DNA from: Tricholoma matsutake
Taxonomy: Eukaryota; Basidiomycota; Agaricomycetes; Agaricales; Tricholomataceae
Length of the DNA stretch: 64,000 nt
Direction: 5' to 3'
NCBI GenBank assembly: GCA_026075535.2
Contig: AP026549.1
Span: 744,001 to 808,000, forward strand
In this document: positions 20,120-31,337 of the stretch, piece after piece
Layout: every line of letters starts with the position of its first letter
Position numbering within the stretch: position 1 is the first letter of the stretch
Made by a program: the position numbers and the translations under genes
Notes under the pieces: generated by a model
The model's database searches: none
What the model saw: the letters and a program-made list of their open reading frames with translations, nothing else
Told to the model about the DNA's origin: nothing

Positions 20120-21640
20120 GAGTTGTAACAGGTCGCACCAATGGTTTTGTAGGACTTTGGCGAGTGGTTTGGTGAGGAGATCGGTGATGTTGGATTGTTT
20201 GAGATGTAGACCACATCAATTAATTTCTTGTTGACACAATCACAAATAAAATGTGTGCATATGTCGATATGTTTCATTTATGTATGAACATAAGGATCAT
20301 GGGTGCAGGAAATAGTGCCTTGATTGTCGCAGAGTAGGATAGTTGTGGATATTTGAGGGAAACTGAGTGCATCAAATAAATTTTGAAGCCAAAGAACATC
20401 TTTGGCTCATTGGGTGGTGAATAAATACTCAGCCTCACAGGATGATAACACGATGACGACCTGTTGTTTCGAGCTCCAGGATAGTGGAGAGTTGCTCAGC
20501 ATGATGAAGAAACCTGAGATTGATTTTCATCCATCACCCATGCCCCTCTGAGTCTGAGAGAGTGCGAAATGTGGGGTATGGAGCATCCTTCTGCCCTAAC
20601 AGAAGGCCATGTGAGCACATTCCTGAAAGGTAATGGAGGAGGTGTTTAAGTGTTGGGATGTGACCTTCTCTATAATTAGACATGAAGTGGACTATTTTGT
20701 GGACGGTGTAAGAAATATCTGGGTGAGTGCACACTGAAAGGTACATGCACTTCCCAACAATTGTGCAGTATGGGAAGAGGGCATGGACTCGTGTCTTCTC
20801 TGAAACCATGGTGGGGCACATCTCGGATGTCAACCTGATGTCTGGATTCATGGGTGTACTGACAGGTTTGCTGTTCTTCATTCCAGCATCATGTAGGATA
20901 GAGACACTAAAAGCTTCTTGATGCACTTTTATTGTGCTGCATGTCTGCCAGCAAATGACAGTGCAGCCAAGGTGGAAGTTGACATCACAATTGTCAGTAA
21001 TTTTATAGTGATTAGATATGTCTGTGACTATGGTGTCCAACTTGGCTATGGTGGTAGAGGAGAGGAGCATGTTGTCAATGTTTGTGGCTGCAATTGTCTG
21101 TGCCTTGAGACTTCTGTGAATGTGAATGCTCCAGTTGGGTTCTATACCCCTGAAGCCAATGGATTCTGGCTTCAAGTTGAGGTCCAGGTACCATTGGCGA
21201 CCAGACTGTCTAAGGCCATAAAGCCCCTTTCATAGATGCCAGTTTCCAGAACCCAATATAATGGGTTTGTGCATGTAGATCTCCTCATTGAGAGGGCCAT
21301 TAAGGAATGCAGTTTTGATGTCAACTTGTCACAGCTCCCAGTCATAAATGGTGGTGAGTGTAAGGAGAGTGCGGATGTACTCCCAATGTGCAGTGGGTGC
21401 AAAAGTAAAAGTGAAATCTTGGCCAGGGATCTGGGTGAATCCTTTGGCAACAAGCTGGGCTTTGAAGTGAGTGATCCTGAAATCCTTGTCACACTTGATA
21501 TGGAGAACCCATTTATTACCAATGGCCTTCCTCCCTTGTGGCAAATGCTCAACTTCTTCATAGATGCCCTTCACCTTCAGCCCTTCTAGTTCTTCATACA
21601 TTGCTGTGAGCCATTCAGTCCAATAAATTTAGCCACCTCT
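20120..21640 (-). pseudogene. Ty1/copia reverse transcriptase/RNase H, 5'-truncated
   Basis: Minus-strand blocks in order are AIGNKWVLHIKCDKDFRITH (about 21525-21466), the AQLVAKGFTQIPGQDF motif typical of copia RT, DIKTAFLNGPLNEEIY (about 21322-21275), KGLYGLRQS, then TNIDNMLLSS at 21085-21056 where copia elements have a VDDM motif (Asp to Asn at 21071-21073), GKCMYLSVCTHPDISYTVHK (about 20758) and a C-terminal DLLTKPLAKVLQNHW (about 20190-20150). Several frame changes separate the blocks. Nothing upstream (integrase, gag) remains. Inactive. Confidence 0.85.
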
Positions 21641-21643
21641 GAT

Positions 21644-22015
21644 ATGGACCCTAGGTTTTCTGACCGAGATCTAGTCATGTGCTATCATTGGGGTCTAGCA
21701 GTTGGTCACCTTCATGCACACCAATCTATATCCATGTCAGGCCCTATCCCTGGGGAACCTGGGTCTCCGAAGAATACCCAAGATGAGGATGATCAATTTC
21801 CAGATTTTGAGGTGCACAAGCTGTCTGGTGAGAATGCACGCACTCAAGATGGAGATAGCATAGGCTACGAATCAGATAATCCAGAGTTGGGCTTGGAAGA
21901 GCATGACTTGGAGGGGTGGGAAGATGTGGAGACAGATTCTGGTTTGGAAGGTGGTGGATGCTATGACTTGGAAGACATGGAGGAGCCTGGGGAGGATTCT
22001 CATGGTCTGTACTAA
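21644..22015 (+). pseudogene. Exon of an uncharacterised agaric protein (HWGLAVGH type)
   Basis: Open for 123 codons, with YHWGLAVGHLHAHQSISM near the start and an acidic tail including SDNPELGLEEHDLEGWEDVE. I associate this combination with a repeated hypothetical protein of agaric genomes, without a known function. It abuts the truncated copia element. Upstream exons are not visible, so this is a fragment. Confidence 0.45.
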
Positions 22016-22249
22016 TGCACCCATTGTTCTTGCCTTTGCAGAGATTGAAGTCGAACAACTTGGATGTTAGTTAACTAGTTTTGTCATGAAAGACCAGACA
22101 TATTCCCGTCCTGCTTCTTGCACTATGGCAGACGGTAGTACATGCACACTCTGGCGGCTATTCTCTGGGCTTCATGGTTTGGGACCAAAGACTGGAGTAT
22201 AATTGCACAATGGAATTGGGTACGTATGTGAAATGGATCCAAGTGAGGA
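22016..22249 (+). other. No gene recognised
   Basis: A short readable patch (LAAILWASWFGTKDWSIIAQ, about 22150-22210) follows the preceding exon and could belong to the same gene. No complete structure is visible. Confidence 0.3.
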
Positions 22250-22798
22250 AGTCTAAATTATGGACAGGTTCTCTATATCAGGGTGTTCTTTCAAGTGAGT
22301 CCTGGTCAGTCAGCCCCAAGCCATCCACCTCTTGCAGACTGCAGTGATGATCAGCGAACATTAGGTGCATAATGATGAGCATACATGCATCACACTTCAC
22401 AAACAGGCCAAAGAATCCCACCTCCTTCAACCCAGGTTGGTCCATACAGTCAAGTTTTGGGAACTTGCGCCAGTCAGTTTGATAACCCAAGTTGGCACCT
22501 CCAGCCAGAGGGGGCACAATGGTTAAGTCTATTCCCGCATTTGATTATAGCTAGCATGCCTCAGAGAGCCTTCACATACCTCCCTGGGCGTAGGTCCTCT
22601 TCAGGGGCTTCAAAGGTCTGGTCTCTGTCTCCAAGTGGTGGAGGACCAGTGGAGGACAGACTGTAACCCCTGACAGGATATTTTTTCACGGGGACCCCCA
22701 AACTTAGGATATATCCTCTCCAACAATACTGTGTGATGGTGCTATGTGAGCATCTTGCTTCTATGCTAGGTGAAATGGAGACTGACCGAGATAGCCAT
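22250..22798 (-). pseudogene. Hypothetical gene, 3' part, split by Ty3 element G1
   Basis: Minus-strand continuation of the gene at 31338-32560. The reading frame joins as SWYG|YLGQSP across the G1 insertion when one copy of the 4-bp target (CCAT/CCGT on the plus strand) is removed. A further open patch at 22517-22278 includes FFGLFVKCDACMLIIMHLMF. Function unknown. Confidence 0.45.
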
Positions 22799-22924
22799 TG
22801 ATAGGTCCACCTAGCGCTATAAGGTCTGTAACCACTCACAGCAGTTCTGCATCAATCTCCCATGACACTCGGAACCCTTTGAACGCCTTCGAGCCTCGCA
22901 AAACGCTCCTGAACAGGCTTCAAG
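22799..22924 (+). repeat. 5' LTR remnant of G1
   Basis: 126 bp beginning TGATAGGTCCACCTAGCGCT match the first 126 bp of the 3' LTR (30328 on) almost perfectly, up to GAACAGGCTTCAAG, and then diverge abruptly into gag-proximal sequence. Confidence 0.85.
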
Positions 22925-25080
22925 TTAACTCCCACTCCTAGAAACATCGCATTCATGACTACGCAAGCAACGATGCCAGCTTGTGGTCATTCCACGGCTC
23001 CGAAATTGGACCCTACCCAGCCACGAGAACTTCGCAGATACTTTAACAAACTCGAATTGCTTTTCTCCATGTGCAATGTCACGAACTCGGAGGATATGAA
23101 GAAGCACACTTGTTGCTACCTCAATATCGATACTTCCGAACTCTGGGAATCGATTCCAGAATACGATGCCGGCATTTCATTCCAGCACTTTCGCATCGCA
23201 ATTCACAAGCTTTACCCCAGTTCAGAAGATGATCGCAAGTGGTCTATCTCTGATATGGACAAGTTAGTCAGCAAGCAACTACGCATCGGCATCTTCAGCG
23301 TGAACAATCTCAGATTGTATTTCTGAGCCTTTTATAACATTATGAAATTCTTGTCAACTAAAAACAGAATCTCAGAAGCAGAGCAGAGCAGAGCGTCTGT
23401 TTGAGGATTCCAACCTGGATTGTGGATGCACATTGCTCAATGACTCGAGCTTAAGTATCCTGACCATTACCCAGATGACCCCTACCCACTCAATCACATC
23501 CACAAAGCTGCAAAGTTTGTCTTAGCTGGATCGAACTCCTTGGACACCTATTCCCTACTCAGCTCAAACTCGGCAACCTCGTCATTGGCAGCGACCACCT
23601 CGACATCAGCACCTCAGATCAAATTGGGAGACCTTTCAGCTATCTTCAAAAAGTTTGCAACTACTCTCGTCATGGCTCTAGCAGGTTCAAAAATGTCTAA
23701 CCCACCTCGTGCTAACAATGGCCTTCGACCTGAACAAATCAAAGCTCTGGTTTGCATCTTTTGTGGTCTTGCTGGACATTTTATTAGCGACTGTTTGGTT
23801 TGCCAGTCCTATATTAACAAAGGAAAGTGTAAGAAGAACGCTGAAGGAAAGGTAGTTCTCCCTAACAGTCAATTCACTCCTCATAACATCCCTGGCTGCT
23901 ACATCAAGGAACACGTCGATGAGTGGCTTCGACGAAACCGACAGGTCACCATCACTCCTTCCCTCATGTATAACATCACATCTTCAATATCATTGACACC
24001 ACTACCTAGAGGTATGTATCAGGTATCGGAAGTATCTAACACAGCAGATGATCACATTGCGAAGCTCAAGGAAGAACTATTCACCTTACGAAGTGGTAGA
24101 CCATATGCTCGAACTGATCATAACATGTCTGCAGCACAACCCCGTCCTTCGAACCCAGTCCCACCTACTCCAGTCCAGCCAACGACTGCTCCATGTGCTC
24201 CAGTACCTTCCACTTCGTCTACGGCAACCAATCCTCCAACATTGACCTCAGCATCAGCTACCGAATCCAGTCCAACCTCGCCACCTATCATTCACCCATA
24301 CGCCGCCACTAAAGAGAACTCGTACCTCCCGCCTCACGAAGGAAACTTCGCATCGACTGGTAAAGGTAAAGGTAAAGAAGGCCCATCGCACCATATCCAA
24401 GCTCCGATTCACAAGGACAAGATCGCGGAAGACATTTTCACTTGTTCGATGAAGACTCCTATTATCATGCTAACATCCGAAGAATTACTCTCGGTAGCGC
24501 CGGAGGTTCGAACTAAATGGAAAGAACAGGTCACAACACGACGCGTTCAGCAAACTGATAACGCGATGAACATCCTCGATGATGACGTCTACATACTCAA
24601 CGATCCTTACGAGACTTATATTAACAGTCTGCACCCCGGTGACATTCCGGAACCTTTCATCGTCACAAAGGAGTCTCATGCAATTAGATCGGTCATTATA
24701 AATGTCAACGGTAGAAACCCAGTCGAGAGTGTCGTCGACCCAGGTTCCTCAATCATCGCAATGTCGGAAGAGGTTTGTCACAAACTTGGTCTCACCTATG
24801 ACCCTTCAATCTGCATTCCTCTACAATCGGCAAACGGCGGTATCGATGAAAGTCTTGGTTTAGTGCACAATGTTCCTTGTGAAGTCGGCACCATCACGCT
24901 ATACATGCAAATTCATATTATTCGCGACCTAGCATATGACATTTTATTCGGACACCCTTTCGAAGTTCTCACTGAGAGTACAGTGAAGAACTATCGGAAC
25001 GAATCACAGACGATTACCATCCTTGATCCAAACTCAACGCGATCGTGTACCATTCCAACGATCCCTCGATCGAATCAATG
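22925..25080 (+). pseudogene. G1 gag and protease
   Basis: Gag starts in frame at Met 22955 and is broken by TGA codons at FLYF-stop-AFY (about 23322) and SV-stop-GFQ (about 23402), where G1' has Trp and Gln. A long open part at 23540-25114 carries a CCHC zinc knuckle (C72, C75, H80, C85 of that ORF; CIFCGLAGHFISDC, 23753-23794), then a Pro/Ser/Thr-rich linker. The protease active site reads VVDPGSS (24730-24750), the variant usual in this fungal lineage. The end of the protease shifts frame into the RT part. Comparison with G1' confirms the same order. Confidence 0.85.
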
Positions 25081-25484
25081 TCAAAAAGTAGTTCGAAAGG
25101 ATTTTCAGAGTTAGAGGATCAACTTTCGGAGGCCGATCAGTGCACTTTCATTATTTCCTATGACCATTCTAATCCTTCTATTACTATCGAGTACACTGCA
25201 GACATTCCCGATATTGACTCCTCGAACACTTCGAACTACTATTCCTTTTCTTCAATCGTTGCGAACTTATATTTAATGGCTAGCGAACAGTATGCAACAT
25301 ATTTATTGACCTCGATGGTGACCCCTATGCAATCTTCTTCTATCTATTCCCCTTCCAATATCTCGACATTCGACTCTCTATATCTGACACTCGCCGCTTC
25401 AACATCATCACTGACCTTCCTGATCGCTTTCGCATCATTCACAAGATCACTGGTGATCCACTCGAACATATGCCAAAACTCAAT

Positions 25485-27130
25485 CCTTGTCCCCCACCTT
25501 TCTCTCCCACCCCTCAATATTTGCTCCAACGCAAGGCCATTGTCAGCAGGAATCATCCAGGTGATTTCCTATGGCCCGAAGAACGAAATCTCATGCACGA
25601 CTTCATTTGAAACCACGAAACTGGCTTTGCATGGACTGACAACAAATGAGGTAGCTTCCGACCAGACTTCTTCCCCCCGATCGAATTCCCAGTCATCCCT
25701 CACACCCCTTGGGTCGAGCGAAACATCCCGATTCCCCCTGGCATTTACGAAGAAGTCTGCAATATTATCAAGAAAAAGCTCGAAGCCGGTGTCTTTGAAC
25801 ACTCAAACTCTTCGTATCGATCATGATGGTTCGGCGTCATGAAGAAAGACAGCAAAGCACTCCAACTCATCCACAGTCTCGAACCTTTGAACAAGGTTAT
25901 GATCCAGCACTCAGGCATTGTTCCCATCCCTGAGCACTTAGCAGAGCAGTTCGGCGGATGATCGTGTGGTGGAATGCTCGACCTCTTCATAGTGTTCAAT
26001 GAAAGGAAAGTCGCTGAATCTTCTCATGATCTAACGACGTTCCAGACACCCTTTGGCACACTTTGCATCGTCACCCTTCCGATGGGTTGGACAAACTCAG
26101 TCCTGATCATGCACGATGATGTCACGCATATCCTACGACCTGAAATACCCTACATCACAATCTCCTACATTGACAACGTTCCAATCAAAGGCCCAAAGTC
26201 TTGATACCAACTTCGTGGCAGTGCCTACGAGATGATTCCAGAGAATCCCGCGATTTGAAGGTTCATCTGGGAGCACTTCGACTCAACAGGGTGATTCAGC
26301 ACATGAAGTATTGTGGAGGGACGTTTTCAGGCCCAAAGCTCTTTCTCTGTGTTCCCGAAATAATTGTTCTAGGTCATCGTTGCAACATTGAAGGTCGTAT
26401 GGTTGACCTGACATGCATCAAAGCAGTCAGCAATTGGGGACCTTGTCGATCACTCACTGAAGTCAAAGCATTCTTAGGAACAATCGGAGTTTGTCGTATC
26501 TTTATTTGAAACTTTGCTCACCAAGCCACAGCTCTAATCCACCTCACTTGAAAAAACGTTCCTTTCGAGTTCAGACTGAGCCAAATCGCCGCACAGGAAG
26601 ACTTGAAGCAAGCCCTTATCACCTTGCCAGCCATTCACGCCATCGACTATTCGTCCAATGCACCAGTCATACTATTGGTCAACACTTCGCACATTGCCAT
26701 TGGCTTTGTCCTCGCCCAATGCGACCCCGACAATCTTTGAAAGCACTATTATAGCTGATTCAGTTCCATTATGCTCAACGACCGCAAATCTTGATTTTCG
26801 CAACCAAAGCTCAAACTCTATGGACTTTATCGAGCCCTCAGTGCCCTTCAACTTTATATTATCGGCATTTGCAATCTTATCATCGAAGTTGATGTGAGGT
26901 ACATCAAAGGCATGTTATCAAACCCCGATATCGCACCCAGTGCTAGTATAAACCATTGGATTGTTTTGATACTCACCTTTCACTTCACCCTTGTCCATGT
27001 CACAGGAACCCATCACAGTCCCGACGGACTCTTGTGAGGTCCACCACAAGCCGAAGACAGCCAGCTCGGTAATGAAGAAGACTTCGGAGACTGGATAGAT
27101 CAACTTCATGGCTTTGTACACCAGATAAAC
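25485..27130 (+). pseudogene. G1 reverse transcriptase and RNase H
   Basis: RT blocks are IPPGIYEEVCNIIKKKLEAG (25734-25793), YRS-stop-WFGV with TGA at 25824 (Arg in relatives), LIHSLEPLNKVMIQHSG, FQTPFGTL, LPMGWTNS and YIDNVPIKGP at 26166, where the second catalytic Asp is Asn. Then come the connection region (LGTIGVCRIFI-stop-NFA) and an RNase H-like region with LVHVTGTHHSPDGLL (about 26991-27034) followed by TGA at 27035. About ten in-frame stops are TGA. Inactive. Confidence 0.85.
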
Positions 27131-27287
27131 CCGATATCGACTTGGCCATTCTCCTGCCAACAACAACCAACACTCGCCCTCTCCTCCGATATCGCTCAGC
27201 AGAATGAAGTTACCTTTGTAGGTATCCCGCGAAGTAACAACGTGAAAAAGGATGATGCACGACTACTTCATGTTCAAAAGTGGTTAG

Positions 27288-28610
27288 GTGACTCTCAATC
27301 TATCAGACACAGAATATGCTACCTTCGTCCGATATTGCACTGAATTCTTTATAGATTCAGGCAAACTATGGAGAAAAGACTCCCACGGTGCTCACAAAAT
27401 TGTCGCCATCCCCGAATGCCGCCTCGAAATAATTCGCGCAGCTCACGACGACATTGGACACAAGATGGTGTTCGCTACAAAGTCCCTGATCACTTTGCAA
27501 TTCTGGTGGCCCAACATGAAGGCTGACATTGCCTGGTATATTCAAACATGCCATCTCTGCCAGGTTCGTCAGACGTGAAACCTTCTAATTCCCCCCATAG
27601 TCGTGACGCCAGCTCCTCTATTCAGCAAAGTTTATATCGACACTATGCAAATGCCTCCATCAGCTGGATTCAAGTACATCGTCCAAGGCCGATGTTCACT
27701 CTCAACATATCCAGAGTGGCAAAAGCTTCGACATGAGAACGTGACAACCCTCAGCGACTGGATTTTCGAAGATATCATTTGTCGATGGGGCTCTCTTTAC
27801 CAGATCGTTAGCGACAACGGAAGCGCTTTCATCACTGCGATTGAGTATCTCTCCAAGTGCTACCATATTAACCATGTTCGCATTAGTGGTTATAAATCTT
27901 GCGCTAATGGACTCATCGAACGAAGCCACTTCGACGTTTGCCAATCACTATTCAAAGCCATTGACGGAGACCAAAGCAAATGGTTGAATGGAGCGCACTC
28001 AGTCTTTTGGGCAGAATGAGTTATAGTTTGTAAACATATGGGTTGCTCCCCTTACTTTGTTATTACAGGATTGCACCCCCTCATTCCCCTCAATATCTCC
28101 AAAGCAACCTACTTGCAACCCCCTCCCGCTTCGATCCTCTCGACTACTGACCTAATCGCCAGACATGCCATTGCCCTACAGAAGAGATCCTCAGACCTCA
28201 AAGTCCTTCATTCAAAAGTCTTTTTGGCATGGCTCAAAGCTGCAAAGCGCTTCGAACAAGTTCACCAGCAAACAATTCGTGATTACAACTTTGTGAAAGG
28301 TGACCTCGTTCTACTTCGAAACACACAGATCGAGAAATCACTCAATCAAAAGATGTGTGCACAATACCTAGACCCACTCATTGTTATCGAACAAAATTAT
28401 GGTGGTGCTTATATCCTTTGCAAATTAGATGGCTCCATACTTCATCCACCCGTCACCGCATTCCGACTCCTTCCCTATCTCGCCAGAAAGTCCATCCCTC
28501 TTCCCCCAAACTTCCTCGACATCAACTCGAACCGTCTCAAAGGACTTCAAAAGACTTCAGACGTTGACTCCGACATAGACAAACATTTTCCAGATATTGA
28601 ACCCGACTAG
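27288..28610 (+). pseudogene. G1 integrase
   Basis: Zinc-binding region: His residues in AAHDDIGHKM and the CHLC pair (about 27436-27562), with FWWPNMKADIAWYIQ between. Catalytic core: Asp in YIDTMQMP (about 27633), Asp in VSDNGSAF (about 27805-27828), Glu in GLIERSHFD (about 27908). The C-terminal domain has YNFVKGDLVLLRNTQIEKSL and LDPLIVIEQNYGGAYILCKL, and ends at 28610. TGA stops replace Arg or Gln at QT-stop-NLL (about 27576) and WAE-stop-VIV (28017). Otherwise the core triad is intact. Confidence 0.85.
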
Positions 28611-28874
28611 CTATTCTTTTCCTTTGTCTCAAACATCGAACTTATAACTTCGTTCTCAATTAGTGTACATTACAAGTCATGATATTGCCATATAGTGTGG
28701 TTGCACAAACTCAAAAGGGTTTTTTGGCCATGATGATTTACTGAGCCTTTCCCTTATTATCGTATTTCGTTTCTTTCCTCTTTCTTATCGTTTTCATTTG
28801 ATTATTTGTGAAACTTTATTTAAGAAGATAGAATACAAAACAAAAAACACAAAAAACACAAAAAGAAAACCGTC
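28611..28874 (+). other. Convergent spacer between integrase and antisense gene
   Basis: A block at about 28696-28747 (TTGCACAAACTCAAAAGGGT, then TTTTTTGGCCATGATGAT) is conserved, inverted, in G1' at about 52383-52434. It sits where sense pol and antisense transcripts would converge, so it may hold the 3' ends of both. Confidence 0.5.
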
Positions 28875-30181
28875 CTACTTGGCCAGCAACCCTTCCAACC
28901 CCTCTATCTCATCTAACAACATCTCCAAATCAACTCGTCTCTCCGCCAATCTTGCTACCCCTTCGTCCATCACCTCGCTATCCTCCACCTCTCAAACCTC
29001 CTTCGCCTTCGCCTTTCCCTTCGACTTCTTTCCCTTTGGCTTATCCCCTGACGGCGTTGAAGGCCCCGTGACATTTTCAATGGGCTCGATCGCCCTCACT
29101 GCATGAATTCAAATGACTAAAACAATCGATTAGAGAGCTCGAAACACGTTGAATGGCACTCATACCTGGTTTTGGGTGCGAAGTCTCCTTTGCAGCCATC
29201 GCTCGTGTTGCTACCACTGTCGTTGCTTCCTCAGCCTTTTGACCCCCGCGTTTTGGCACATCCTCCTTGTGCACCCCTCGTCTCGAGACCCCCTCCCAGT
29301 AGCAGCCTTGGACTGCTTGCATGCACTTGACGCACTTCGGTGCCCCCTTCTTGATGATACATGGAGGTTGCGACTGCATCTTGGTGCAACGATCACACTA
29401 CGAAAAAGTCGATTAGCAAACCGGAAAGGACAAGACAGAACTTGACGACTTACTGGGCCCTCGAACTCGAGCAGTCCGCTCTCGGCGAACTTCGCATGCT
29501 TCACATTCACCTCCTCTATCTCCAGCTCCACCTCGCCGTCTTCCACATCTCCCACCTTTTGCTTCCCCAGCTCTACCAACTACCTACGTCCAACTTCACC
29601 CTCGTTATCATCAGCAATTTCCACTACCTTGATTGCCTTCACCTCCACCTCCACCTCTGCGTTCCGCTCCCGCAATGCCTCCTTCAAAAGTGTCTTTGCA
29701 TGGAAACTCTCGATAAGTGCTCATTGCACCTCGATGAGAGCAGCCCTGCACTCTTGCATTCTCTCTGCCTTCCGCTCTGCCACCACCCATCTTCCCGTCT
29801 CCTCATCTTCCCGTCGACGCCTATCCATCGCCTCTCGTTCCTCCAGCTCGATTTCCTCCTTCAGATCCGAAAACAACAAGTCTCTGCCCCACGAAACCCA
29901 TTCCCAATGCGCCATCGACTTAAATAGCTTGAGCGCCTCGTTAATGACCTTTTGGATGGCCAGTTTGTATTCTTTGCCAAGATCGTCTGCCAACTCGTCA
30001 TATTCAGCCTGCACAAGATGTTTCAGTGGATCGAACCAAAAGGAAAGAGATGAAAATGTACCATCTTCTCGCAAAAACCCTTACGTCACACTTCGAAATC
30101 AATGTCTTCTGCCACACCGCGTTTGGGCATGGACTTGGCATACTCAAGGACCTCGGTGTTCAGTTGAGCTAAGAGAGACAT
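28875..30181 (-). pseudogene. Antisense multi-exon gene with Zn2Cys6-like motif (G1)
   Basis: Minus-strand gene opposite to pol. Start Met 30181 (MSLLAQLNTEVLEYAKSMPK). Exon 1 has a TGA in DFEV-stop-RKG and ends at a GTACAT donor near 30060. Exon 2 begins AEYDELADDLGKEYKLA and encodes a long charged coiled-coil-like stretch (EEIELEEREAMDRRRREDEE) to EGP near 29454. Exon 3 carries the cysteine pattern C-x2-C-x8-C-x8-C-x2-C-x6-C (29302-29398). The last exon is Lys-rich (KPKGKKSKGKAKAKE) and ends at 28875. The six-Cys pattern is close to GAL4-type Zn2Cys6 clusters; a DNA-binding or silencing-related role is inference. A homologue occupies the same place in G1' and an analogue in chromovirus G2. 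Confidence 0.65.
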
Positions 30182-30316
30182 ACCAATGATTTGAGATAGG
30201 GAGAACGATTGAGAGAGGAAGGAAATAACTGGTTTGATGTTTGTTTATCGTTGTCAACATGACCTCGTGATGTCATGTGTTTCAGATCGGCTGACTGGGA
30301 CAGTCAGTATTTCACT

Positions 30317-30327
30317 TAGGGGGAGGT
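30317..30327 (+). promoter_or_regulatory. Polypurine tract of G1
   Basis: TTAGGGGGAGGT immediately precedes the 3' LTR start TGATAGG. G1' has AGTAAGGGGGAGGA at the same place. Confidence 0.7.
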
Positions 30328-31337
30328 TGATAGGTCCACCTAGCGCTATAAGGTCTGTAACCACTCACAGCAGTTCTGCATCAATCTCCCACAACAATCG
30401 GAACCCTTCGAACACCTTTGAGCCTCGCGAAACGCTCCCGAACAGGCTTCAAGCAGCCTCGTGCTACCTCAATCCCCCTCAATCCCCCTCAAACAATATA
30501 GGAACACTTCGGATGCACTCGGCCACTGTCATCATGGCCTCTGGCACTCTTACTACACGCTGACAAGTCATAGCAAGGCTGACCAAGCTATTTGGCCACC
30601 GACTGAGCATGCGCAAGACGACTAAGGACACGATGAGGCAAATTTCAAATGTTTAGATGGTTTGTAATGACTTAGGACGAGTACATTTCACACATATCAG
30701 GACTCCAGAGATTTAATGCTTATCTTTTATTGTTTTACTCAGTGATAGAGGTTTATCTTTTATCCCAGACTTCACCTCATGTAGGCCTCATGTTCTTCTT
30801 ACCCTTTTTGGTAGTACCTCTTCAGAACTTATTTAAACTTGTAATAGTTACTCACTTAAGCAGGAAGAAAGAGATCGTCTTACTTCACTATAGTCTGATT
30901 TAAGAGTTCAGCTCTTGAGTCCAAGCCTCTCATCTAGCCCGAAGTTCTGTGAATCGTTGCGAACTTCCTCGAAACTTCATATTAGCCCTTGAACCCTTCG
31001 TCCGTCGTATATTGTTATTGCCCCTCATCACTATCATCGCTGCCCCACTCACATATTCCTTCTACACACTTTGTAAAACCATCTATACCATTCCCAATTA
31101 CCTCAAACGTCTCCTATAACCCTCGAACCTTATCGATCTCCCTCAAACTTACATCGAGAGGTCTCATGCCCCTTTGAACATTCTCGAAACCCTTCGTACC
31201 CACTCAGATGTCTTACGCCTCCATTGGGTTGGATTTGGTGACTTTAGTACCACCTTGCACCCTTCCTCTAACTCGTGTTATACCATCCAAGGCCATTTTA
31301 GTAGGTTTTGTTTGGGGTTTCTGGGTCGAGCATATCA
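30328..31337 (+). repeat. 3' LTR of G1
   Basis: 1010 bp from TGATAGGTCCACC to GGTCGAGCATATCA. The end matches the LTR ends of G1' (TGGTTGAGTATCATCA) with preceding blocks such as TAGTACCACCTTGCA and CTCTAACTCGTGTTATACCA in common. The middle is diverged, so this is another subfamily. Confidence 0.85.

Larger units (their letters stand above)
22799..31337 (+). mobile_element. Ty3/gypsy element G1, 5'-deleted
   Basis: The order is 5' LTR remnant, gag, protease, RT, RNase H, integrase, an antisense gene, a polypurine tract (30317-30327) and a 3' LTR. The left flank CCAT (22795-22798) and right flank CCGT (31338-31341) differ by one transition and are taken as a 4-bp target duplication. A deletion joins LTR position 126 to a point about 30 bp upstream of the first gag Met, removing most of the LTR and the primer site. 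It belongs to the same family as the minus-strand element G1' at 47762-60913. Confidence 0.85.

Noticed and set aside
22561..22839. Minus-strand ORF across the 5' LTR remnant of G1
   Set aside because: It runs across the LTR boundary at 22799 and starts within LTR sequence; a chance fusion.
29361..30189. Plus-strand ORFs opposite the G1 antisense gene
   Set aside because: They mirror the minus-strand exons, whose introns, start codon and homology to G1' are clear.
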